This document shows positions 45,770-55,358 of a stretch of DNA of 64,000 nt, piece by piece (positions within the stretch are counted from its first letter, which is position 1; every line of letters begins with the position of its first letter). This stretch comes from Anthostomella pinea (Eukaryota; Ascomycota; Sordariomycetes; Xylariales; Xylariaceae). Both the position numbers and the translations under genes were made by a program. The notes under the pieces were generated by a model. The model was not told the DNA's origin. It searched no databases and worked only from the letters and a program-made list of their open reading frames with translations. The DNA lies in contig CAUWAG010000020.1 in assembly GCA_963556695.1 (NCBI GenBank), positions 4,960,001-5,024,000 of the forward strand, given 5' to 3'.

Positions 45770-46255
45770 ATGTTGACATTATGCAGTGTGTATTCTTTGT
45801 CATACACGTTTAATTGGCGTGACTTTATTGGGAAAGACAAGTCAGTAGTTTGGTATCATGGGTCACGTGGCAGGCCGTGGCAGAATAAGACCGGTAGAAA
45901 GGATACGTATGTCGTCATGCCCGGCAGAATAAAATGGGCAGAAAAAGGTATGTACTATCATTATGACCGGCAGAATAAGATGGGCAGAAAAGGTATGTAC
46001 TATCATTATGACCGGCAGAATAAGATGGGCAGGAAAGGTACGTACTGTCATTATGCCCGGCAGAATAGGATGGGCAGAAAAGGTACGTACCTATGGCTAG
46101 GTGTGGCAGAATCGGTACGTACCTTGGTAGGGTTTGGCAGAAAAGTCACGTATCTGTCAGCGCAGATTCCACAACATCGGCAGAATATAGTCACCACCTC
46201 ATTGTGCGAGGCTGAGGGAAGGCGCTATTGCTTTGGCTTCACTACCTGCCTTTGA
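45770..46255 (+). CDS. ORF with 15-residue tandem repeats, function unknown
   Basis: The frame is open for 161 codons and contains about five copies of a 45-bp unit coding for a repeat of the type DRQNKMGRKGMYYHY. Because the unit is a multiple of three the frame is kept. No signal peptide is clear. I do not recognise the repeat. It may be a minisatellite that happens to be open rather than a gene; the repeat is rich in Arg, Lys, Gly and Tyr. Confidence 0.3.
   Translation: MLTLCSVYSLSYTFNWRDFIGKDKSVVWYHGSRGRPWQNKTGRKDTYVVMPGRIKWAEKGMYYHYDRQNKMGRKGMYYHYDRQNKMGRKGTYCHYARQNRMGRKGTYLWLGVAESVRTLVGFGRKVTYLSAQIPQHRQNIVTTSLCEAEGRRYCFGFTTCL
45879..46103. repeat. Minisatellite, unit about 45 bp, about five copies
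   Basis: Units start with GGCAGAATA at 45879, 45923, 45969, 46014 and 46059 (spacing 44-46 bp) and continue with a GGGCAGAAAAGGTAYGTACT-type block. The two central copies are almost identical, with divergence outwards, as expected for unequal exchange. Confidence 0.8.
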
Positions 46256-46672
46256 CCCCTCCGCTACCCATTTAATCATAACCACCTTTTACATCACCAT
46301 TGTGCTTCCAGTTGGCAGGTAAGTTTTCAGATCAGCCGGTCTTATCAACAAGCTATATTTTGGTCAAAGCTCCTTTGCCCCTTTATTTCTTTCCTCCCTT
46401 GATCTTACAGCTATTAACTGGATGTGTATGTAGAGACTTGCCTCTAAGTATCCTTCTCTATCAAACCCGATCCACCCGACGCGTTATCTATGGACCTGCC
46501 CTCCGACACCCTTAATACTACTGCCGTCTACATTACATCCACAACTCCGCCACTGTTTGATATAGACACTGCTAGCTATCAAACGGCAAGAGTCAAGGTC
46601 GCCGCTTTGGCTTGCTGTTTAAGCTGTGGTAAGAAGTATGACCCAGCACGCAGCCCTTGATAGCATCATTTC
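46256..46672. other. Intergenic, nothing recognised
   Basis: Short ORFs only; no motif or repeat identified. Confidence 0.35.
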
Positions 46673-47080
46673 CTATACGCTAACAACGTTGGGACCATCA
46701 ATCCATATGACAGTACCCGCCACGACCATATTGCCATCGCGAGACCCTGCAGAATATTTGATTGACAGCAGTTGCCTTCCGCGATGGGCTTGCGGATGAC
46801 ATTGCCCCTCAGCTGCTGGCCAGACTGCTGATGGCCTTCGAAGCCTAAGAGGTTGGGATGGACGAGGTAATGGCATTGGCTGCTTCATCGATTTGAGACA
46901 GGGCAGAATAGTGTTGCAAGAAACGGCCGTCACCCTGGCTGTAACCGGATCACCTGGTGGATCATGGACAACGACAGTGGCAATCATATAGCAGATGTCA
47001 GTATCTAGATGATGGCATGCGTGGCATGGAATAGTGACAACAACGGAGTAAAATGTAACAATAAATGCGGTGCTCTTCAC
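46673..47080 (-). CDS. Possible small secreted protein, uncertain
   Basis: The 135-codon ORF begins with a hydrophobic leader that fits a signal peptide (MKSTAFIVTFYSVVVTIPCHA), followed by His, Cys and Val-rich sequence (CHHLDTDICYMIATVVVHD). Six cysteines in total. The second half is Pro/Arg-rich and looks less natural; an alternative frame there reads DEAANAITSSIPTS-like sequence, so an intron may be present or this may be a decayed gene. No family recognised. Confidence 0.3.
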   Translation of the reverse strand: MKSTAFIVTFYSVVVTIPCHACHHLDTDICYMIATVVVHDPPGDPVTARVTAVSCNTILPCLKSMKQPMPLPRPSQPLRLRRPSAVWPAAEGQCHPQAHRGRQLLSIKYSAGSRDGNMVVAGTVIWIDGPNVVSV

Positions 47081-47315
47081 ATCGTCAAATACTGCGCCTT
47101 GTAAACCGGCCCAAAAGCTAAAAGGTCATAGGCAGAAAGGGATAAGGTGCCATTGTCACCTATGCTGTTCTAAACGTCAAGCATGAACAGCCTGCAAGCC
47201 GCTTATTTTAAACACGCACTGCAATACTTATGTATGACTTTATGGTCGTTTTCCTTGCTTCCCGCCCATCTGACACTTTTTATTAAAGACGTTAAGTTAC
47301 TAAACTCAGAAATAA

Positions 47316-48167
47316 TCACTGCTCAAGCATCTCAGCGATCTTGTTATGCCCATTCTTTCTCGCTACCATGAGAGCAGTGTCCCCTGGGTCGTAAGACGGC
47401 CGAGTATAAGGTGCACTTCGGATAGTTGTTTCCGAGATAATGCTGACTTCATTCATAATCAGGAGTAAGCGAAGTTCTCGACCAACTTCCTGGAATCGCT
47501 CTTCAACAGCTTTGTATCATAGCCGTAGATGAGTACTCGCGCATTGGGTATATCCGCGGGCAGGTAATCTCGCAGCCAGATGTCGTTGCTGCTAGGAGAC
47601 GTCCATAACCCAAATGCGTGGCTTGCAAGGCCGGGCACTGCAACAATGCTGGTAGCGTGACACGATAAGTCAGCAATTAATACGGCAGTCAAGTGGTGAT
47701 TGTGGGTAGTCCCACTCGACGTCGGCTCGGGTCACGCCCGTGTAAAGCGGTGTGATGCCGTAGAAGTCTGAGTCGTACTTGTACTTCCGATCTCCGCTGG
47801 CCTGTTGTAGGCAGCATACCAACTCGATCTCTGGGATTGATGTGTGGAAAGTGGCAGTAGCGCAGGCCCAGCGGCTGTCCCTAGGGGCTAGAGTAATACG
47901 GCTGACGCTGCGAACGGTGTCCTGCAAGCCTGGGCCTTGTGTAATTATCACCCTCAGTTTGCTGTCTAGGGCCGCATCAGATGTGTCGATCGGGATTTTA
48001 TCGATGCGCAGGGTCAAGTATCGGAAGGGTCTTTCTATACACGGCATCTTCTTAAAAAACAATGTGTAGCAATAAAAGGCTGAAGTTAAAAGGATGGCAA
48101 TAGCAGCCACCGCGAGCGGCCAGGCGCGCCCAGCCAGAACATCTAGTCGGTTAAGGACGCTAACCAT
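47316..48167 (-). pseudogene. SERAC1-like alpha/beta hydrolase remnant with an ankyrin-type tail
   Basis: From ATG 48167 the product has an N-terminal membrane segment (AWPLAVAAIAILLTSAFYCY) and then sequence shared with 55359-57029: LAPRDSRWACATATFHT and YDSDFYGITPLYTG. After a frame break near 47690 come IVAVPGLASHAFGLW, NDIWLRDYLPADIPNARVL and IYGYDTKLLKSDSRK, the start of a SERAC1-type hydrolase domain. The nucleophile elbow and lid are missing. About 100 bp later the same strand encodes GDTALMVARKNGHNKIAEML and a stop, which is an ankyrin-repeat end. The simplest reading is a hydrolase-ankyrin gene with a large internal deletion. Divergent from the gene starting at 49141. Confidence 0.65.
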
Positions 48168-49140
48168 GATGGCAATCTGTGCAGAACAACGTGTGGGGCA
48201 GGCGGTGACCGAAGCTGCCTCGGTCGGTAGGTTCGATGGTATGAAAACGCAACAAGCAATAGTGGAAAAAGAGAGAAATTTGCCGATACCAAAGACAGAA
48301 AGGCTACAACAGGAAAGCCAGGAGGGGTAAGGGGTAGGTAGGCAAGCATAGGTAAGTATATGCGCGCTCAGCCTTGGCGGCTGCGTCTTGATATGTCTAT
48401 ATAAGCGGCTGAGCAGGGCCAATATGTAATCTACTATTCCAGCATAGCCCCCAAGGCTTCCTCACCTTTCGCACCGGCCAGTGTACTAGGGCTCTTGTCT
48501 GGTATAGGCCTATATAGTTATCGGATGGTAACTATTAAATTATAAGTACGAGGTAAGCCAAGCCATTTATTAACTTGAGACGCAGATCCTAGAACCGGCT
48601 ATGTATTATATATGTGTACCTGTTTCAATTAGTGTGAGATTGTAACTACCACGGTTCAGTGGTATATGTTGTCATTGCGTAAGAAAGATCGAAATACAAC
48701 AAGGACGCGTAAGCAGAGGACAGCGCCAAGGTATGTTCCGCGCAGGTACTCCTAATTGCTTTCACTGGGTTACCTTGAGTACCCTGAGTCTTCCCTTTCT
48801 AGGCGCGTATTGAGAACAGTACAAGTCTGGACCAGTCATGTCATCTCGGACTAAGGGGATCTGGACCCTTTAGAGACCGAGAGGGTCGCGGCAAAGAGTT
48901 ATTCAATCTGGAGAAGCTTGGTGTCGATTGATCAAAGCAGAGTATATTGCTGTGAGATCAGTTAGGGGTAAGGGCAAGGCAGAGAGGGCAAGGCAGACAG
49001 GCAAAGACGCATTGAGGCAGCCAGTGTGTATATACAGACGGTTGTCACCCCAGACTATATAAGCGAAGAGTTTCAAGCCTGAACCCAACCAGGCCTTACC
49101 CACCACCCACATGGTCTAGGTACTCCATTCTGCAGCAATA
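48168..49140. promoter_or_regulatory. Shared upstream region of a divergent gene pair
   Basis: This 973-bp gap separates the starts of the SERAC1-like gene (minus) and the two-helix membrane protein gene (plus). No ORF of note. The equivalent region of the second pair is 55162-55358 (197 bp). Confidence 0.45.
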
Positions 49141-50112
49141 ATGTGCCCACCACCCGCTGCTGGGCCGCCCTTTGCATCAGAGCACCAGCTGAACTGGGAC
49201 CTGGACAACAACGGACCTCTCACCCAATGTTTGCCCGGCTACCCTTGTATCCTGCTCCAGGATTGACGCAAGCTGTGGGAGTTCCTCGACCAGGAATTCT
49301 GCTCGAAGGACCTAAACCAGATGGCCAGCAGGCTGTGGTGGATGTCAAAACAAGACAGCGCTAATATCTTCCCGCTCCACTGGCAACTGGTTAAACAGCG
49401 CACCGTTATCGTCACCGAGGATCCCAAGCTGCATCTAGTCTGGATCCATAACCGAATCTTCATCAAGCCGCTGCACTGATATATTGTCTTGTATGCATTC
49501 TGGCGGGACTACATGGGTGACGATGGCAAAGATACCCACGATATCCGCAGGACAGCCTTGGGCTATCTCTGTACATGGCTGTACCTGGTGAGGTACGAGT
49601 CCGACTTTCGCATCGCTCAAGACCCCAGCCTGCACCTCATCCTGACCGACATTACATGGGACCAGTTCTGCCGTTTTGTATCCGACCTGACCACAATTGC
49701 TGACCACGACGTTCCTACATGCTATACCTATGACGAGATTCGATTAATAAGGCTTAACTTCTACGCTCCATTCCTACTTCGAAAGGCGTACTTCCAGTGT
49801 ATTAATTATCAATACGGGACATACTTTACGCAATTTTATGGGCCGGTTTTATTCGTTATTGGCACGGTGTCCCTTATCCTGAGTGGACTACAGGTTGCCG
49901 TTACTGTCGATCAAGGTCATCCCAATAAAGAGAATAATCAGTTGCTCTCAACTGTGGCTTTCTGGACGAGCTTAACCATGATTTTATGCAGCTGTGGTAT
50001 GCTTCTGTATCTATGCACTCTCCTGGTATATAAAGTGGGAAAGAAGTGGAAATTTGCGATTCGAGACCGGCTTCAGTTATTAGAGGAGGGACGGGCAAAG
50101 CGTTTAGGATAG
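49141..50112 (+). pseudogene. Two-helix membrane protein of unknown family, copy 1, two stops
   Basis: One frame runs from ATG 49141 to the TAG at 50112 (323 codons) and is broken only by TGA at 49264-49266 and 49477-49479. Recognisable blocks are LPGYPCILLQD, LWEFLDQEFCSKDLNQMASR, LWWMSKQDSANIFPLHWQL, VRYESDFRIAQDPSLHLI, ITWDQFCRFVSDL, YDEIRLIRLNFYAPFLL and NYQYGTYFTQFYGPVLFVIG. Two membrane segments lie near the C-terminus (VLFVIGTVSLILSGLQVAV and LTMILCSCGMLLYLCTLLVY), followed by a basic tail. The second copy at 54320-55161 has the same order. I do not recognise the family. Each copy sits head to head with a SERAC1-like gene, which suggests a functional link. Confidence 0.7.
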
Positions 50113-50954
50113 TTGATACATATGAAGGTTTGTAGCACGTGCGTATGCGACCACACGGGGCCATGGTGTATTGACGAGGTTGTCTAATACAGCGCTAATT
50201 TCAAGGCAAATAGGCATGATGTGGGCGGACAGTGCCAAAGCTAGCTAGCCGCACCAGTGGATCGTCTGGGGAAGCGGGGTTAGTACAGACAAACCCGAGA
50301 CCCCCCAAAACTGTTAGCACTCAACAGATGATTGGTGCTGACCTGTGGGATGTGGCTGCAGTGCTGAGCGCAAGCGGCATCTTGGCGGTTCCTACAGCGG
50401 CTGCCAGCTTAATCTCCCATCATTTTGTGAACACACTTGACAACCTGACTAATCTGAATGCGTTTGCATCTGACAGAAGCAGCCGCTGATGCTCCCGCTG
50501 ATCGACCGCAACCAAGCTGTAACGGGTTTTAGAGCGGCTGGCCACGGCAGAACCAGAGACTCTGCTCGGAAATCGCTGCTTGTTAAGCTGTCCCACCATG
50601 CTGCTTTGGGATCATGCCGTGAGCTTTCTACTATGCAACGCAGTTCCTGGTACGATTTCTGAAAGACTGGCAGCAGCCTAGTATGATATCTTTCTCGTCT
50701 CCAGGCCCATAGCGAGCCGGTTTAAGTTGGGTCCAGGACGCCTCGCATAACCGCCATCGGCACGGCACATCGGCTTTTCCGCAGCGGTTATTCGTCCACA
50801 CAACCGGGTATTTCTAAGAGGTCACAAGGCTATCTGCTCGGAGAGTCGGACGCATTCCAGCCTAGCCTGCAGGCTAGCGCAGCTCACATAGCTTCTCTCG
50901 GGCGCGCAAATCCCAGACTCGTGTTTTCTAAGAGCAAACGTCAGGTCTTTCACA
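50113..50954. other. Intergenic upstream of the NLR, no gene supported
   Basis: An ORF at 50232-50489 has no recognisable character. No separate N-terminal effector domain of the NLR (HeLo, HET, patatin, PNP) is seen here. Confidence 0.4.
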
Positions 50955-53292
50955 ATGGCGAATGCCGGCCTAGATCCATCCATAGACCAAGGCGGATCTT
51001 CCTACAGCAGGAATGTCACCGTGCATGGAGGACCCTTCCACCAAGGCAATATCGTCAACATCCAGCAGACGGCCGACCGATGCCTCATTGACCTCCATGT
51101 CACCGACCCGCGCCATGACAAGAAGCGCGTCCAGGACACCAAGGGCGGTCTGCTTGCGGACTTGTACGTCTGGGTGCTCAGAAACCCTGACTTCCACTAA
51201 TGGCGCGACCACGAGGACCAGCGGCTGCTCTGGGTCAAGGGCAACCCGGGAAAGGGCAAGACCATGCTCCTCTGCGGGCATTATCGACAAGCTGGAGAAA
51301 TTACTGGCCGAGGGAAGGCGTCTCTCTTACTTCTTCTGCCAAGCCATTATTGAGCGCATTAACACCGCGACGGCTGTCCTGCGCGGTCTTATCTTCATGC
51401 TTCTCGACCAAGACGCCTCCCTTGTATCGCATATAAAGAAGAAATATGATATCGCTGGCGAGGGGCTGTTCCAGGGCGATAATGCTTGGTATGCATTATC
51501 CGAGATCTTTACGAACATACTCCGCGACCTGAAGCTGCAGGGCGTCTGCCTTGTTATCGACGCACTGGACGAGTGTATAGGTGGCCTACCGCAGCTGCTT
51601 GAGTTGATTGTTAAGACCTCGTAAGCAACCTGCGCTAAGTGGCTCATCTCAAGCCGCAACTGGCCGCAGATTAAAGAAGAGCTGTCCAACGTAGCGCACA
51701 GGCTATCACTCGAAGTCAATGCGAAGTCAGTCGCAGCGGCTGTGGACAGCTACATCTTGCACAAGGTGTCCCAACTTGTACAATAGAAGAGTTATCGAGA
51801 CAACACCGCCGACAAAGTACGCCAGTACTTGTCGTCGAACGCTGACGGCACTTTTCTCTGGGTCGCCTTAGTCTGCCAGAAACTTGCAAAGACAAGCCAA
51901 GGGAATGCTTTACAGAAAGTCAAGTCTTTCCCGTCAGGTCTCGATTCCCTGTATCGACAGATAATACAACAAGTCCGTGCATTGGACGACGCCGAGCTTT
52001 GTATGCAGGTGCTTGCTCTCATAGCAACGACCTATCGCCCACCCTCGCTTGCCGAGTCCACCACGTTCATCAAAGTAGACGGCAGCACGGTGGGAGATGC
52101 CGAATTGCTGAAAGAGATTGTCAGTCTTTGCGGCTCGTTCCTCACTATACGCAAGGACATAGTCTACTTCATCCGCCAATCGGCAAAAGACTTCTTAATA
52201 AAAAGAAAACGGTTATCCTTTCCCCTGAGCAGCAAGTAGCCATCCATGGCCAAATATTCTCTAGGTCGATTGAGGCCATATCCCAGACACTGAAATGTGA
52301 CATATACGGACTGCACGACCTGGGCTTCCTTATTGAGGATGTCCCTTGACGGAGACCTGACCCAGACCCACTGGCGGCGATAGGATACTCCTGTGTCTAC
52401 TGGGTCAACCACTTGATTGATGCCAGCAAGGCTCCGGGTATGGACAGCATACAAGAGTACGGGGTGGCAGACAGGTTCCTGCGGGGAAAGGGTCTCTACT
52501 GGATTGAGTCGTTGAGTTTACTCCGGAGCATGTCAGAAAGGATGCTCACATTAGACAGGCTAATACGGCATTTGCAGGTAAGTCAATACTGTCTGTTATA
52601 CGGCCTTGCAGAGCTAATAGTATAAAGGGCTGTCGGTGGCATCTGGACTTCAGACGCTCATAAAAGACGCCTACTGTCTGTTATAAATCTTCAGGCCGGC
52701 AATCGAGAGCCGACTGTTTCAAGCGTATATCTCACCATTCGTGTTCAGTCCAACGCAGAGCTTAATGCAAGGTCTATTCGTGCACAAGGCACCGCAATGG
52801 GTCGAGTGTAAAACGGAGTTAACGAAACAATAGAGCGCGTGCGAAGCGACCCTCAAGGGCCATACTGATACCGTCTACTCGGCAGCCTTCTCGGCCGACG
52901 GGCAGCGCGTCGTCTCGGCGTCAGACAACCAGACCGTCCGGCTCTGAGACACGGCCTCGGGCGCGTGCCTTTCTTCGTATGAGGTCGGCTACACCTCCAC
53001 CGTCTCGTTTGATCCGACCGGCACCCTAATCCACACCGACGCGGGCAACATTTGTATAGAGGAGTCAATTTCTTTGGATATTGATACTCATCCCCAAAAG
53101 CCTGTGTAACAGAAAGACTACGTTCTCAGTCCCGATCGGGCTTGGATTCTACAGCATTCCAGGGAGGTTTTCTGGCTCCCTCCCGAGTACCGGCCAAACG
53201 TGTCTGCCGTGTTTATAACAGAGCGAGGCACGAACCTTGTTCTTGGTTGCTCGTCCGGTCGGGTCTATAACCTTTATTTGTCACGTTTCTGA
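50955..53292 (+). pseudogene. NACHT-WD40 NLR-type receptor, inactivated
   Basis: The N-terminus is only about 40 residues and contains the motif SSYSRNVTVHGG ... QGNIVNI. The STAND/NACHT region follows: LIDLHVTDPRHDKKRV, LLWVKGNPGKGKTMLL (Walker A), SYFFCQAIIERINTATAVLR, CLVIDALDEC (Walker B), WLISSRNWPQI, DGTFLWVALVCQKL and SLCGSFLTIRKDIVYFIRQS. The winged-helix/ARC-like end reads IFSRSIEAISQTLKCDIYGL. A single WD40 repeat remains (TLKGHTDTVYSAAFSADGQR ... TVRL), then the C-terminal cap (LPPEYRPNVSAVFITER). Breaks: TAA 51198, one extra base just after Walker A (about 51270), TAA 51622, TAG 51784, a frame change near 52230, TGA 52347 and TGA 52945 at the WD tryptophan. Such receptors control heterokaryon incompatibility or defence. 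The lack of WD repeats suggests contraction of the repeat array. Confidence 0.85.
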
Positions 53293-54319
53293 AACCTTTT
53301 TGATCCGTTCAAAGCTCTCGTCTTTTTTCACTTTCTTTGCAAAACGAGGGTCCTAGGGAGCATGATGAATTTATAACGCTCTTTGCACTGTCGTAGCGGA
53401 ACATGCGAGAGTGACGACCCTTTATAGATTGCTAACAAAGGATCGCGTGCCTTCTATGGGAACAAATGCGATCGAACTCCATAGAAGACTCCCATGGATT
53501 GTGTTGGGCCTTCCGATTATGGTGAACAACCAAAGGTACGTTCAGGATCCGGGTTGGCATCGTTGAACGCGAAACTGGCGATCTGATCATTATAAACCAA
53601 TCAAGCGGAGAGTTTTAGTAAGTTCCCTACTGTGTGACTTCTACGGACTGCGCAATGCCACGCGATGGGCAGGTCCTTCTGTAGCGCAAGGTATCGCTTC
53701 ATGGAACAGAGAATCTTGGTACCTATCCTTGTTCCAATGCACACCACACAAAATCTAACGGGCCCTTAACGTCCAGGTCGCCCGTCGACAACCAATCTCT
53801 CGAAGCCACCGCCAACCGGGCTGCTCCAGCCATCCGACGCGCTTTGCACCGTACCCTGGACTGTGGCAGGAGAAAGAACTGGGGTAGGCGAGCGAAGCTC
53901 TCCGCCTGCCTGGGGTGCGGGACGGTCCATGGCTCCGCCTGACCTAATACGCGCGGGCTCAATCGTCGTTGCGGAGCAGGCCCGCATGATAGCTCGTACC
54001 GTTGGGTCCACGAAAACCCATCTAGTTCGCGTGCCATTGGCCTGCTCTGCCACAAGGGCCATCTCATCCCGACAAGACAGGCCTTTTGGCGGACATGGGT
54101 CGCGGGCAGGCTAGGTACGCGTTAATGCTGCACGACTCCAACCAAGTGTTCAGACATCTTGCCTCACTTCAAGCAACTATGCGACAATACATCACTCACG
54201 TCCTGTTAGTGATAGCGCCGCTACATAAAGAGCAGCTGGCGCATGTGACTTGGTGGCTCGTATGTGAACTATCTTGATAATAAAATATAATAAAGAATCT
54301 GCGTATAGTTGCAACTAAG
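53293..54319. other. Intergenic, no gene supported
   Basis: Two overlapping minus-strand ORFs (53723-54067) are Arg/Pro/Ala-rich and unconvincing. The remainder is without features. Confidence 0.35.
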
Positions 54320-55161
54320 TCAAGGGGAAAGACTAGCACACTCGCCTTCCTCTCTCAACACCTGTATGCGGTTCTGGATCGCAAACCTCCATTCTTTTAC
54401 CACCTTATGCACTAACAAAGATGCCAGCAGGAGGAACAGAACCCCGGAGCATGCCATCATTGCAATACTAAATCCAAGTGCGAATCCGGACAGAGCCTGG
54501 CCATTTCCTTCGGACTGGTCCTCGACGGAGACGACCACTTGCAGTCCACTGAGGACCACGGACACTATACCAAGACAGAACAAGATAGGACCGTAGAAAC
54601 GGGCGAAATAGTCTCCGTATTGGTATTTAACCCGCTGAAAATAGGATTTGCAAAGGAGGATGGGCGCGTAAAAGTTGGAGCCTCGTCAATCGGATCTCAC
54701 CATAGCGGTAACGAGTCGAGACGTCGCCATCCATGATCGAGGCCAGATCGGCCTGGAAGTGGCAGAACTGTTCCCATGTGACATCACTTGGTAGGAGCTG
54801 CAGGTTGGGTTCTTGCGCGATGGAGAAAGTCGGACTCGTAACGGACCGCTCGCCGTTTGACCCGTTGCCGCCGATGGAGGGGGGAGATGCTTGCGCTGTC
54901 CTGCTTAGTCATCCACCAAAGCCTGTCAGCCATCTTGTCTAGATCGTCCGAGCAGAATTCCTCGTCGAGAAAACCCCAGATGCGGTGCCGGTCGTCCAGC
55001 GCGATGTGGGGATACCCTGGCAAATGGTGGGCAGGACGGGACGAGCCTAGGTCCTTATGTAGGTCCAACTTTAACTGGTGCTCGACACGGAACGGCGGCG
55101 ACAGCTGCGAAGAAGCCATGGCAGCGGACGGAAAGAAGGGCATATTGGCAAGGGAATTCAT
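54320..55161 (-). pseudogene. Two-helix membrane protein of unknown family, copy 2
   Basis: From ATG 55161 the blocks match copy 1: LPGYPHIALDDRHRIWGFLD, EEFCSDDLDKMADR, LWWMTKQDSASISPLHR. About 50 codons present in copy 1 are missing before VRYESDF, and frame changes follow near 54830 and 54685. The remaining blocks are recognisable (SIAQEPNLQLLPSDVTWEQF, YRYGEIRLTRL, FYAPILLCKSYFQR, FYGPILFCLG), and the two membrane segments are at the end (FCLGIVSVVLSGLQVVVSV and IAMMACSGVLFLLLASLLVH) with a basic tail. It is head to head with the SERAC1-like gene at 55359. Confidence 0.68.
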
Positions 55162-55358
55162 ACTGGCAGCCGAATAAAAGCCTCTTCTTATTCTGGCGAT
55201 GGGACGCGGCTCCCTACGATCATCGCATCCAGGCATTACTGATGTCGGACGCGTGTCAGCCCAGCCGGCGGGTCAGCTCCTTGGCGCCTCTTGGCTGTAC
55301 AGGATCACCTTTGTTCTCCAGTGCTTATGTCTCTGCCGAATCTTGTTACGCGACGTAA
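55162..55358. promoter_or_regulatory. Compact bidirectional promoter region
   Basis: Only 197 bp separate the ATG of the two-helix membrane protein (minus) from the first ATG of the SERAC1-like gene (plus), so any promoter must be shared or overlapping. No specific elements identified. Confidence 0.4.

Noticed and set aside
45879..46103. CRISPR-like array because of regular 45-bp spacing
   Set aside because: Units are contiguous tandem repeats without unique spacers, in a eukaryotic genome; it is a minisatellite.
46673..47080. Ribosomally made peptide or effector gene
   Set aside because: The leader looks like a signal peptide, but the downstream half is not convincingly coding and no processing repeats are present; kept only as a low-confidence ORF.
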